From HXMU1420-13 sp024742815 (GTDB taxonomy: Bacteria > Bacteroidota > Rhodothermia > Balneolales > Balneolaceae): a stretch of DNA of 64,000 nucleotides. Shown one piece after another: positions 35,018 to 44,362 of this stretch. Location of the stretch: assembly GCA_024742815.1 (NCBI GenBank), contig JANSXX010000001.1, positions 310,001-374,000 on the forward strand, given 5' to 3'. The position numbers were made by a program, and so were the translations under genes. Numbering within the stretch: position 1 is the first letter of the stretch; every line of letters begins with the position of its first letter. The notes under the pieces were generated by a model. The model saw only the letters and a program-made list of their open reading frames with translations, was not told the origin of the DNA and searched no databases.

Positions 35018-35049
35018 GCAGATCGGGGGAAACTCCGATCTGCTTTTTT
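35018..35049 (+). terminator. Terminator after the lamin-tail gene
   Basis: GCAGATCGG and CCGATCTGC pair around a short GGGAAACT-type loop, followed by T5-6. It separates 31.8-35.0 kb from the lipoprotein gene at 35063, although all genes run the same way. Confidence 0.88.
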
Positions 35050-35062
35050 AATTTATATTCTG

Positions 35063-36562
35063 TTGAAAATCTTTAAATCAATATGTATCGCTGCCGGACT
35101 ATTGCTGTTTATGACAGTATGTGAGACTGCTCCGACCGGCGATTTTTTAGAAAATAATCCGCCAAGTACATTTCTGACGGTGGAAAAAATTAACAGAGAG
35201 GGAGATTTCAGGTTATCCAGCCAAATTAATATTTCATGGTGGGGAACCGATCAGGATGGCTACATCATAGGATACGAGTATGCGATTAATGATACATCCG
35301 AAGGTGCCTGGAGCTTTACTACTAAAACAGATTCTACCTTTATTTTACCAATCGAAGAAGGGCAATCAGAAAGTAATGTATTGTTCAAAATTCGAGCTAT
35401 TGATAATGATGGTGCCAGAGATGAAAACGGTGCCCGGCTCGTATATCCGATTGTAAATTCAGCTCCTGAAGTAGCACTAAGCACTACAGAATTACCAGCC
35501 GATACTATGTTTGCTATCGCTAGCTTTGGCTGGACTATCAACGATCCTGATGGCTTAGGCAACATCAGTCGCACAGAGATTGCCGTTAATGATACCACAT
35601 CTGGATGGTATTCAATTCCAATTCCTGAAGGCGAAAACAGACTTTTTATTAGTTTACAAGTAGATAACACAAATGAAGGACCGGCGGAAGCGGAGGTTTT
35701 TCAAGGGCGTAGTTACACAACCTTACCAGGCTTAACTATTCCCGGAATTGAAGTTGGTAGCTCAAATACATTTTATGTTCGTACCGTTGATAATGCCGGC
35801 GCTGTAAGTGTTACCGATACAGTAAGTTGGTTTCTGAAACAAAAAAAATCCAATGTTCTATTACTCAACGACTTTGCAGGATCAGATTCAGAAACTGTAG
35901 CAGCTTTTCATAAAAATTTATTAGCACAATCCGGAATTACACCCGACGAGTGGATTATAAATGATGGCGAAATTGCTCAGGGCCAAGTGCCGTTATCAGA
36001 AGCATTTCCTGCGGTTATCGATCCTACTTTAAAGAAAACGTTAGCACAATGGGATCACATTTATTGGGTATCGAACGACATCAACAGAAATATTACCTAC
36101 GCATTAGACATCACATCCGAGTTTTTTGATAATAACGGAACAATGTTTGTGAACATCCCGATGAAAGGGATCGATCAAAATGATGAGATTTTCAATTTCC
36201 TGCCTGTTGACTCTATTGGCGTGCTTAATGGCATACAAACCAATTTTCTTATAAACGGAAATACCGACATTGTACCCGCAGATGGTTCAGGGCTAAGTCC
36301 TTTAACAATTAGCCAGCGTATTGTTGGAAACTATCCGTTAAAACCGAGCGCAGGCTCAACTTTACTATATACTACCGATTTTAAGGCAACAACCTTGATT
36401 GGGGCGAATCAGGATTATGTTGGCGACGAAGCAATTGCTATCGAAAATGCCGAAGGAAATACCACCTACATTAGTATTGATATGAGGTTTATGGATGGGA
36501 GCAGTAATGTTGTAGATTTGATTGAAGACCTGCTCATTAACCGATTAAATTTTAAGCAATAG
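35063..36562 (+). CDS. Fibronectin-like lipoprotein of unknown function
   Basis: A 499-residue protein starting at TTG. MKIFKSICIAAGLLLFMTVC is a lipoprotein signal (Cys at 20). Residues 30-260 have two beta-sandwich stretches typical of surface adhesion proteins (ISWWGTDQDGYIIGYEYAIN, FKIRAIDNDGARDENG). The C-terminal 220 residues (from SNVLLLNDFAG) look like a globular domain with GTMFVNIPMKGI, perhaps an alpha/beta hydrolase- or GATase-like fold, but with no motif I can assign. It is 4 bases upstream of the TonB receptor. Confidence 0.65.
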   Translation: MKIFKSICIAAGLLLFMTVCETAPTGDFLENNPPSTFLTVEKINREGDFRLSSQINISWWGTDQDGYIIGYEYAINDTSEGAWSFTTKTDSTFILPIEEGQSESNVLFKIRAIDNDGARDENGARLVYPIVNSAPEVALSTTELPADTMFAIASFGWTINDPDGLGNISRTEIAVNDTTSGWYSIPIPEGENRLFISLQVDNTNEGPAEAEVFQGRSYTTLPGLTIPGIEVGSSNTFYVRTVDNAGAVSVTDTVSWFLKQKKSNVLLLNDFAGSDSETVAAFHKNLLAQSGITPDEWIINDGEIAQGQVPLSEAFPAVIDPTLKKTLAQWDHIYWVSNDINRNITYALDITSEFFDNNGTMFVNIPMKGIDQNDEIFNFLPVDSIGVLNGIQTNFLINGNTDIVPADGSGLSPLTISQRIVGNYPLKPSAGSTLLYTTDFKATTLIGANQDYVGDEAIAIENAEGNTTYISIDMRFMDGSSNVVDLIEDLLINRLNFKQ

Positions 36563-36566
36563 AAGT

Positions 36567-39530
36567 ATGATAAAACGACATCTATCTGCATTTTTACTTG
36601 CGCTAACGCTATTTATGACCTCGATTCCTGTGCTTGCACAAAATACAGGTCGTATTAGCGGTGTAATTACAGAAGCAGGAATAAACGAGCCATTACCCGC
36701 TGTAAACGTTCGAATTGTAGGATCTAATTTAGGAGCCGCAACCGATATTGATGGAAATTACACCATACGTGGAATTCGACCGGGAGAATACACCATCGAA
36801 ATCTCTTTTCTTGGTTTTAAAAAGGTTCAGGTAACCGGTGTAAAAGTAGAAGCCGGCGAAACTACTGTTGTAAACCAAACATTGGAAGAAGAAGTGTTTG
36901 AAGCCGACGGTGAAGTGGTAGTAATCGGTGAAGCACCCATTTTTGATGTAGAAAAATCGAATACTTCTGTAAATATTTCCCGTCAGGATTTGGAAGCTGC
37001 ACCTATTCAACGAGTGGAAGATGCCGTTTCTTTACAATCAGGCGTAGTGAAAGACCCAACAGGTTTATATATAAAAGGTGGACGCGCTTACGAAACCGGA
37101 TTTGTGGTTGATGGGGTTTCTGCGCAGGATCCATTAGCAGGTACAGGGTTTGGCCTTGATTTAGGTTCAAATTCGTTCTCGAATGTAGAAGTAATTACGG
37201 GTGGAGTTGGCGCAGAATATGGCGATGTAACTTCAGGTGTTGTAGCAGTACAAACACAAAATGGTGGCGAGCGTTATGAAGGAACCTTCACTCATAAGAG
37301 AGATAACCTTGGTTCGAACAATATGGATAACCAAGCCAACTTCTTTGAAGATGTTTATGAGTTTACTCTTGGCGGGCCCGGCATAATAACAGAGCGTTTA
37401 TTACCTGCTTTGGGATTAAATCTACCGGGTAATTTTACTTTCTTCTTAACCGGACAAGTGGGATTTACCGACGGGTATACAAAATTATCAGCAAACCAAA
37501 TTCGATCTTCTATTGTTGATAGCGAATTTTGGTCGCCAAGACAAGGTAACCGATGGAATGGTATGCTAAAGTTGACTTATAATGTTCGCCCGGGGCTACG
37601 TGTACAAGCAGCATATCAGCGTTCATTAACCATCAATCAGAATACACGAATGTTGCAGATTACCGGCGCCGACACTCAAATTCGTCCCGGCTTTCAGTTT
37701 GCATTTTCAAATGGATTCCTCGATAACGCAAACACCTATACCCACGATAGCAATTTGTCTTATTTAAAATGGACTCAAACCATCGATCAATCTGCTTTTT
37801 ATGAGATTCAATTAAGCCGACTTTTTACGCAATTACGTGCAGATGCTAACGGCCGAGATTGGAGACCTACCAATGTAGACAGTGAATTTGATCCTGAAAG
37901 TATAGTAACTCGTCCTGCTGAGGAATTTCAGGGAACCGATGATTTTACGTATGTACTAGCCGGCCCCGGTTATTACAACAATGGTGGTATTGCGCGTTTA
38001 TGGCATGATCACTTTGCTGAAGAGATTACTCTTAAATCCTCTTTCACTAAATATTTTGGCGAGCGTATTAATCAGATAGTAGTTGGCTTTGAAGCAAAAT
38101 TCAACGATTACCAGTGGATTGATATCACGCGACCATGGATTGGAGCTCCGATTCAAATTGATGAAAATACATTTTCTGAAACCTTTAGAGTGGGTGAAAC
38201 CTTCGATGCATGGCGGGTAAAACCAAAACGTGGTGCATTATTCATTACAGATAAAGTTCGCTACAACGGATTAATCGCCAATATCGGTGCACGCATCGAA
38301 TACTGGGCTCCCGGCCGTTATGTAGATAGTGCTGTAGAAGATGCACTAGCTGAAAATTCAGTGTCAACCATTCCACGATTTATTGCTGAGCAATATCAGG
38401 AAAGTACTACCGAGATACTGGGACTTCGCTACAAATTTCGATTCTTACCAAAGGTTAATGTGTCATTCCCCGTTAAAGATAATCAGGTTTTATTCTTTAA
38501 CTATGGCCACTCAGCCCGCGTACCTCACCCGAGTTTTATATATGCCGGTTTAGATCCTTTCTATCAAGATCAATCGGATCTGCCTGATTTAGGTAACCCA
38601 AATTTGGATCCCGAAATCGATATTTCTTATGAAATCGGATTCAGAAATCAGCTTACTTCCAACGATGCATTCAATATTTCAGCATTCTGGCGCGATAAAT
38701 ACGATTTCGTAACGTCTCAGCTCATTCGTGTACAGGATGTGGATGGCCGCGATGTGTCTAAAGCCTTTCGTATCAACGGCGATTATGCAAGAGCCCGTGG
38801 TATCGAAATGTCTTATTTGAAACGATATAAAGATTTGTTACGCGGACAACTATCCTTCACTTATTCACGGGCTGAAGGTTTAAGCTCCACTAACGATGAT
38901 AACCTGAACAGCATCAATGCACGTCAAAACATTGGTAGCAATGTAGAAACTCCTTTAGCCTGGGATCGACCTTTTGATATTAAAGGAAACGTCACATTTA
39001 CTTACGATCGTAATGATCCTTTGCTTGACCTCGGTATTTTGAATCAATTTCAAATGTTCTTGTCTGCTGTTTGGAGAAGTGGTACAAGATACACGCCAAC
39101 AGAATTTGTAGGTTTTCAAAGAAATCCGGTAACAGGCGAAGAAAACTGGCGTCCTATTTACGAGACGGTAGACGATCCGGCGAAACGATTTAGCGAAGTA
39201 GGTCCTGCTTGGTTTACAGTAGATTTTAACTTCCGCAAATGGTTTGAAGTAAACGATACTCGAATTTCCGCTTTTGTCGAAATCACCAATTTATTGAATA
39301 ACCGCAGTTCTGTAATTGTAAATCAGGTTACCGGAGAGGGCTACAAACAGTATCCATCTGACCCGGCAGCTCTGATTGCACTACGTGCTGATCGTAGTTA
39401 CGATGTGCCGAATAGCGTTCGTGATCCTAGATATTTGGATCCAACAGATAATAATCTCCCTTCCTACGATAATCCTGCCAATTATATCGAGCAGCGACAT
39501 GTTCTGGTAGGCTTATCCGTACGATTCTAA
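36567..39530 (+). CDS. TonB-dependent receptor with N-terminal carboxypeptidase-regulatory-like domain
   Basis: A 987-residue outer-membrane receptor. Signal peptide (LALTLFMTSIPVLAQ). Residues 25-110 are the CarboxypepD_reg-like domain (GRISGVITEAGINEPLPAVN, IRGIRPGEYTIEISFLGF). A plug domain follows (VEDAVSLQSGVVKDPTGLYI, VVDGVSAQDPLAG, ITGGVGAEYGDVTSGVV), then a barrel ending VLVGLSVRF. It is a TonB-driven importer, or an export-linked porin, of unknown substrate. It overlaps the PorV-like gene by one base (TAATG). Confidence 0.9.
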   Translation: MIKRHLSAFLLALTLFMTSIPVLAQNTGRISGVITEAGINEPLPAVNVRIVGSNLGAATDIDGNYTIRGIRPGEYTIEISFLGFKKVQVTGVKVEAGETTVVNQTLEEEVFEADGEVVVIGEAPIFDVEKSNTSVNISRQDLEAAPIQRVEDAVSLQSGVVKDPTGLYIKGGRAYETGFVVDGVSAQDPLAGTGFGLDLGSNSFSNVEVITGGVGAEYGDVTSGVVAVQTQNGGERYEGTFTHKRDNLGSNNMDNQANFFEDVYEFTLGGPGIITERLLPALGLNLPGNFTFFLTGQVGFTDGYTKLSANQIRSSIVDSEFWSPRQGNRWNGMLKLTYNVRPGLRVQAAYQRSLTINQNTRMLQITGADTQIRPGFQFAFSNGFLDNANTYTHDSNLSYLKWTQTIDQSAFYEIQLSRLFTQLRADANGRDWRPTNVDSEFDPESIVTRPAEEFQGTDDFTYVLAGPGYYNNGGIARLWHDHFAEEITLKSSFTKYFGERINQIVVGFEAKFNDYQWIDITRPWIGAPIQIDENTFSETFRVGETFDAWRVKPKRGALFITDKVRYNGLIANIGARIEYWAPGRYVDSAVEDALAENSVSTIPRFIAEQYQESTTEILGLRYKFRFLPKVNVSFPVKDNQVLFFNYGHSARVPHPSFIYAGLDPFYQDQSDLPDLGNPNLDPEIDISYEIGFRNQLTSNDAFNISAFWRDKYDFVTSQLIRVQDVDGRDVSKAFRINGDYARARGIEMSYLKRYKDLLRGQLSFTYSRAEGLSSTNDDNLNSINARQNIGSNVETPLAWDRPFDIKGNVTFTYDRNDPLLDLGILNQFQMFLSAVWRSGTRYTPTEFVGFQRNPVTGEENWRPIYETVDDPAKRFSEVGPAWFTVDFNFRKWFEVNDTRISAFVEITNLLNNRSSVIVNQVTGEGYKQYPSDPAALIALRADRSYDVPNSVRDPRYLDPTDNNLPSYDNPANYIEQRHVLVGLSVRF

Positions 39531-40519
39531 TGCATATGATGAAATTTTTACTCCCAGTTTGTTTACTGCTTACACTTGCCTCGCCAATTTTTGCGCAAGG
39601 TAGTTTTGGTGAAGACCGCGCAGGAACCGAAGGTTTTCAGTTTACCAAAATAGCTGTAGACCCAAGAAGTGCTGCAATGGGGAATTCTAACATGGCAGAT
39701 GCCTACGATGCCTCTAGCTTATATTGGAACCCTGCACTTTCTGCTCGCTTAGAAGGCAGTAATGTGATGCTCAGCCACACACGCTATTTCGCGGGCATAA
39801 ATCTCGATTACTTTTCTGTAGTACAAAAAGTGGGTGACTTCGCTTTTGGTGGATCTGTTCAATATTTGAGTTCAGGTGATATCACTGAAACAACCGAATT
39901 CCAACCTTTTGGAACCGGGCGAACTTTTGCTACACATCACTTATCTGCAGGAGCCTCTGTTTCACATAAAGTAACCGATCTATTCAGTTATGGAATTACC
40001 TTTCGATATCTGATGGAAAAAATCGAGGAAATTCAATATAACAGTGGAGCTATAGATTTTGGCTTTTCTTACTTAGTAGGAGATACCGGGCTTCGTTTTG
40101 CCGTGGGAATCAATAACTTTGGTTTCGACTCCAGTCCTGAGGGCACAACAACTCGCGAAAACTTAAACGGTATCGAAATAATTGAACCGGAAGAACAACA
40201 AACACTACCCACTCGATTTCTAATTGGTGCTGCATACGACGTGTTTGAAAACGACGAAAACTCGTTAGTTGTAACTGCGCAAATCACAAATCCGAGCGAT
40301 AATGCCGAACAGTTTAATGTGGGTGCCGAATATGGATTTATGAAGCAATTCTTTGTACGAACCGGTTACGAGTTCGGTATCGAGGAACGTAAAATTCCAA
40401 GTTTTGGAGCAGGTGTAGAATTACCAATCGGAAACAGATTAATTAGAGCAGATTACGCCTATTCATTATACGAACGACTCGGTGAAATCCATCGAATAGC
40501 TATTAATGTAGCATTATGA
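39530..40519 (+). CDS. PorV/PorQ-family outer-membrane protein
   Basis: A 329-residue FadL-like barrel. Signal peptide (MKFLLPVCLLLTLASPIFAQ), then FTKIAVDPRSAAMGNSNMADAYDASSLYWNPAL, described here as positions 38-70, the family hallmark. The barrel strands end in Leu (RIAINVAL). PorV shuttles T9SS substrates to the sorting machinery in other bacteria, so a paralogue next to T9SS-type proteins suggests a dedicated partner. The start overlaps the receptor's stop; nested ATGs exist at codons 3 and 4. Confidence 0.85.
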   Translation: MHMMKFLLPVCLLLTLASPIFAQGSFGEDRAGTEGFQFTKIAVDPRSAAMGNSNMADAYDASSLYWNPALSARLEGSNVMLSHTRYFAGINLDYFSVVQKVGDFAFGGSVQYLSSGDITETTEFQPFGTGRTFATHHLSAGASVSHKVTDLFSYGITFRYLMEKIEEIQYNSGAIDFGFSYLVGDTGLRFAVGINNFGFDSSPEGTTTRENLNGIEIIEPEEQQTLPTRFLIGAAYDVFENDENSLVVTAQITNPSDNAEQFNVGAEYGFMKQFFVRTGYEFGIEERKIPSFGAGVELPIGNRLIRADYAYSLYERLGEIHRIAINVAL

Positions 40520-41808
40520 GAGAACAACGATTTTATTTACTTATAGTTTTGATTTTCGCCAGCTCGTTATCCGGTGCTTGCGATGCCATTTTTAATACAA
40601 AAAATGACGAAGACAACGCAGAAATTTTTGCAGAAGGAAGGATTGATCCTACTCTCGAAAGTGAAGAAGGCTACGCGTTAGTTCAACCGGTTTGGACCGA
40701 CTTCGACGCCCCTACTGATGTACATGTTGGTTTCGACGAATTTGTATACGTAACCGATTCTGAAGGGCTTCATATTTTAGATCTTGCTGATTTGTCACCA
40801 AGGCTCACAATACCTTTAAACGGTGCAAATGCCATTACTCAAGATCGATTATTGAATGTATACGTGTCAGCCAGAATTGATACGGTTATCGAATCTATCG
40901 ACCCCAATGTAACTTGGAATTTACCGGCAATTTTTAAGATTAAGAACTTGAATGGTGCTGGTCCGATCACCTATGTAGATACCCTCATCTTTCCATTTGA
41001 TGATGCCAGTTTAAGTACCTCGGCCGCTCAAAATGCCAGATTAAACAAAGGATCTTCTATCAATTACGAGAATGTAGAAGTCACCGGATTAGCTATACTC
41101 GCTGATAACACTCTGTACGTTACTCGCCGAGGTCCATCAAATTCAACAACACAAGTTGCGGCACCGGATAACACCGTGCTTGAGTTCCGAAGAATTGTTG
41201 AAAACGGCGTAACAACCAATAAAATGCGGAATGTTCGTCAAATCAGATCATTAAACCCAACAATCCCTTCATTACGAAGTGGAATTGGAATGAGTGCAAT
41301 TGCTTCATTCGTTGCTCCACCACAACGTGACTCATTTACCAGCGATCGTAGTTTTATTATCGCACAAGCCAGCCAAAGTGCTGATATTGATTTCAGAGTC
41401 TTATGGATTAATGCTGTAGAAACCGTGGATGGTTTGATATTTGAACAAAATCCGAGTCTGTTATCCCAAGATACCACTCAGGCGGATGGGTTTTTATACG
41501 AGCCGAACAAGTTTACACAGCCCTTTGATATAGCATACAGCGGCGATGATAATAGCTTTATCTTTGTAGTTGATGCCGCACAACATAAACTGTTTCAGTT
41601 TCAAACAAACGGCCAGGAAGGTGTGCCACCGCCAGCAGGAGCGGTAGATCAATCTCGTCAGGTGTTAGTTTCATTCGGCAAGCTAGGCAATGGACCCAAG
41701 GAGTTTAACACGCCGAGTGGTGTGGCATACTTCGACCGCATTGTGTATGTGGCTGACAAAGGTAATAACCGAATTGTTCGGTATAAGCTTACATCAGACT
41801 TCGAGTAA
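40516..41808 (+). CDS. NHL/beta-propeller-like lipoprotein
   Basis: A 430-residue lipoprotein (LIVLIFASSLSGAC, Cys at 22). Repeats reminiscent of NHL strands (PTDVHVGFDEFVYVTDSEGLH, FDIAYSGDDNSFIFVVDAAQHKL and GVAYFDRIVYVADKGNNRIV) suggest a beta-propeller. It overlaps the PorV-like gene by 4 bases (ATGA), so it is in the same operon as the receptor and PorV-like gene. Probably a surface or periplasmic binding lipoprotein; no enzyme motif is seen. Confidence 0.7.
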   Translation: MREQRFYLLIVLIFASSLSGACDAIFNTKNDEDNAEIFAEGRIDPTLESEEGYALVQPVWTDFDAPTDVHVGFDEFVYVTDSEGLHILDLADLSPRLTIPLNGANAITQDRLLNVYVSARIDTVIESIDPNVTWNLPAIFKIKNLNGAGPITYVDTLIFPFDDASLSTSAAQNARLNKGSSINYENVEVTGLAILADNTLYVTRRGPSNSTTQVAAPDNTVLEFRRIVENGVTTNKMRNVRQIRSLNPTIPSLRSGIGMSAIASFVAPPQRDSFTSDRSFIIAQASQSADIDFRVLWINAVETVDGLIFEQNPSLLSQDTTQADGFLYEPNKFTQPFDIAYSGDDNSFIFVVDAAQHKLFQFQTNGQEGVPPPAGAVDQSRQVLVSFGKLGNGPKEFNTPSGVAYFDRIVYVADKGNNRIVRYKLTSDFE

Positions 41809-41822
41809 ACACTTTATAAACT

Positions 41823-43031
41823 ATGCGCAGCGTACTCTTTCTTCTTTTGATAATTGGAGTTGGATGCTCTGCAAATAATCCGGCGCCCAACAAGGTACTG
41901 TTAATATCGTTTGATGGTTTTCGGTACGATTACCTGAACAAAACGAATACTCCGAACTTTGATCAAATGGTAGAAGAAGGGGTGATCAGCGAAGGATTAA
42001 TCCCCATTTATCCATCCAACACGTTCCCAAACTACTATGCTATTGCTACCGGGCTATACCCGGAAAACAACGGCTTCATCAACAATTCTATGTATGATAG
42101 CACCATTGGAACCTGGTTTTCGATGCGTGATCGTGAACAGGTAGAAAATCCTGCTTGGTATGGCGGCGAACCAATTTGGAATACTGCCGAAAAACAAGGC
42201 GTTCGATCCGGAACTATGTTTTGGGTAGGCTCGGAAGCTCCCATCCAAAATATGCGTCCCACCCATTGGAAAAGATACGACGGAAGTATGCCTAACCGAG
42301 ATCGTATTGATTCTGTTTTAAGTTGGATGACTCTAGGCACTGCAAAAGAAATCGATTTCGGAACATTGTATTTTGATTTTGTGGATGGCGCAGGACATCG
42401 ACATGGTCCTGATTCGCCCGAAGTTGTGCAAGCCATTGAGGAAGCCGACGCATTGATGGGCTATTTAACTTCACAAGTGGATTCGTTAGGGTTGACAGAA
42501 AGCTTAAACATTATCGTGGTTTCCGACCATGGAATGACTCAATTATCGCGGGAGCGCATTGTTTATATCGATGATTATATCGACACCGAAAATTTAGATA
42601 TTTATTCATGGGGCACGAGTTTTAATGTGCGAGGCGATGAGAAAACGATTAATGAAATCTATACTCGTTTAAAGCAAAACGAACAGAACTTTAGAGTCTT
42701 CAAAAAAGAAGAATTGCCCGAACGATTTCGACTAAAAAATTCCCCACGTGTCCCCGACCTTATTACAATAGCTGATGTTGGTTACATGATTTCAACACGT
42801 TCACATGTGGAATCCCGTCCTAATTATGCAACCGGTGGAACGCATGGGTATGATAATCTTGAACAAGAAATGCACGGACTGTTTTTTGTTAAAGGTCCGG
42901 ATTTTAAGAAAGGCGAAACAATTGGCTCTATCGAAAACATCCACATCTACGAGCTCATCGCTCATTTACTAAATATTGAATCAGCCGGAACCGATGGAAA
43001 TATAAATGAGTTAAAATCGGTACTAAAATAG
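41823..43031 (+). CDS. Nucleotide pyrophosphatase/phosphodiesterase (NPP, alkaline phosphatase superfamily)
   Basis: A 402-residue lipoprotein (RSVLFLLLIIGVGC, Cys at 15). The NPP catalytic set is complete: LISFDGFRYDYL (metal Asp), YPSNTFPNYYAIATGLYP (nucleophile Thr), DFVDGAGHRHGPD, VVSDHGMTQL and ATGGTHGYDN. It would hydrolyse nucleotide or phosphodiester substrates outside the inner membrane. It is 14 bases after the propeller lipoprotein gene and closes the surface-gene run. Confidence 0.92.
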   Translation: MRSVLFLLLIIGVGCSANNPAPNKVLLISFDGFRYDYLNKTNTPNFDQMVEEGVISEGLIPIYPSNTFPNYYAIATGLYPENNGFINNSMYDSTIGTWFSMRDREQVENPAWYGGEPIWNTAEKQGVRSGTMFWVGSEAPIQNMRPTHWKRYDGSMPNRDRIDSVLSWMTLGTAKEIDFGTLYFDFVDGAGHRHGPDSPEVVQAIEEADALMGYLTSQVDSLGLTESLNIIVVSDHGMTQLSRERIVYIDDYIDTENLDIYSWGTSFNVRGDEKTINEIYTRLKQNEQNFRVFKKEELPERFRLKNSPRVPDLITIADVGYMISTRSHVESRPNYATGGTHGYDNLEQEMHGLFFVKGPDFKKGETIGSIENIHIYELIAHLLNIESAGTDGNINELKSVLK

Positions 43032-43110
43032 CTATTTGGATTGAATCTAATCCACATCTCTTTGATATTCGCACTTTCATAAATCATCACAAACTCACTC
43101 CAGAAAAACC

Positions 43111-43446
43111 ATGCCTTACGTAGTAACAGAGCCATGTATTCAATGTAAATACACAAATTGCGCGGCTGTTTGCCCGGTTGACGCGTTTCGGGAAGGCCCA
43201 AATTTCCTAACTATCGACCCAAATGAGTGCATCGATTGTGATGCCTGTGTATCAGAATGCCCGGTTGAAGCAATTTTCCCGGATGATGAAGTGCCTGATA
43301 AGTGGGAACATTACATCGAATTAAATGAGCGCTTAGCCGAAGCTTGGGAAGATCGAATCATCAACGAAACCAAAGACGCATTACCTGATGCCGACGAATG
43401 GGCAGAAAAAGAAGATAAGCTCGATCAGCTTGTTGAAGAGTGGTAA
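43111..43446 (+). CDS. fdxA: FdxA-type ferredoxin
   Basis: A 111-residue two-cluster ferredoxin. Cluster motifs CIQCKYTNCAAVCPVD and CIDCDACVSECPVEAIFP provide ligands for a 3Fe-4S and a 4Fe-4S cluster, as in seven-iron FdxA. An acidic helical C-terminus (HYIELNERLAEAWEDRI and onward) completes it. It carries electrons to unidentified partners. Length and motif spacing agree with FdxA. A long palindrome follows the gene. Confidence 0.93.
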   Translation: MPYVVTEPCIQCKYTNCAAVCPVDAFREGPNFLTIDPNECIDCDACVSECPVEAIFPDDEVPDKWEHYIELNERLAEAWEDRIINETKDALPDADEWAEKEDKLDQLVEEW

Positions 43447-43450
43447 TTTT

Positions 43451-43514
43451 AGTGTTAAATGGTAAGATTTAAATGCTAAATTAATTTTCAATTTAGTATT
43501 TAACAATTAACACT
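43451..43514. terminator. Long imperfect palindrome between fdxA and folP
   Basis: AGTGTTAA (43451-43458) pairs with TTAACACT (43507-43514). Inside them, AAATGCTAAATT pairs with AATTTAGTATTT around a short AATTTTC loop. ATCATTTTT follows. It could act as a terminator for fdxA. It lies directly before folP, whose TTG starts 9 bases later. Confidence 0.5.
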
Positions 43515-43522
43515 TATCATTT

Positions 43523-44350
43523 TTGCCTAATACTAATACGCATTTTGCTTATTCGTCGCCTATAATCATGGGTGTATTGAATGTTACTCCCGATTCGTTC
43601 AGTGATGGGGGTAAGTTCAATACGATTGATGCCGCATTGCATCAAATTGAACACATGATTGCTGATGGAGCATCAATTATTGATGTTGGCGGAGAATCTA
43701 CTCGACCCAACGCAGAACCGGTATCGTTGGAAGTGGAATTACAACGCGTGATTCCTGTCCTAAAAAAAGCGATACCGAGATTCCCTAATGCCACATTCTC
43801 TATTGATACCACAAAATATGAGGTAGCAAAGCAGGCTTTAGATTGTGGAGCTCACATCGTGAATGATGTTAGTGGATTAGAAAAAGAGCCGCGATTTGCG
43901 AAACTGTGCGCCGAGTATGCAGCTACTTACGTATTGATGCATGCGCAGGGTACTCCTAAAACCATGCAGGTAAATCCTACCTACCAAGATGTAATTTCGG
44001 ATTTGGATCAGTTTTTTGATGAAAAGATTCAGATTCTATCTAAAGCCGGAGTTAATGACATTGTGCTTGATCCCGGTATCGGATTTGGAAAAAGATTGGA
44101 TCACAATCTAAAAATCCTTGCCCATCTTGATACTTTCACAAAAAAAGCGTTCCCTGTATTAGTTGGAGCTTCTCGTAAATCAATGATCGGGCAAATTTTG
44201 GACGGCCGCCCAACCGAAGATCGACTTACCGGTACCATTGCCGTGCATTATCATGCATTGATTCAAGGAGCACGAATTTTGCGTGTTCATGACGTGAAGG
44301 AAGCAAGCGATTCAATTCGTATATTCAACGCAATAATATCTCACAGTTAA
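43523..44350 (+). CDS. folP: Dihydropteroate synthase
   Basis: A 275-residue enzyme of folate synthesis, the sulfonamide target. IIMGVLNVTPDSFSDGG is intact near the N-terminus, with IIDVGGESTRP, SIDTTKYEVAKQAL, HIVNDVSG, VLDPGIGFGKRLDHN and VGASRKSMIG. It starts at TTG (43523), because the only early ATG (43567) would cut off the first strand. cdaA follows 12 bases after the stop, an arrangement common in this phylum. Confidence 0.95.
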   Translation: MPNTNTHFAYSSPIIMGVLNVTPDSFSDGGKFNTIDAALHQIEHMIADGASIIDVGGESTRPNAEPVSLEVELQRVIPVLKKAIPRFPNATFSIDTTKYEVAKQALDCGAHIVNDVSGLEKEPRFAKLCAEYAATYVLMHAQGTPKTMQVNPTYQDVISDLDQFFDEKIQILSKAGVNDIVLDPGIGFGKRLDHNLKILAHLDTFTKKAFPVLVGASRKSMIGQILDGRPTEDRLTGTIAVHYHALIQGARILRVHDVKEASDSIRIFNAIISHS

Positions 44351-44362
44351 ACGGTTTCCCTT

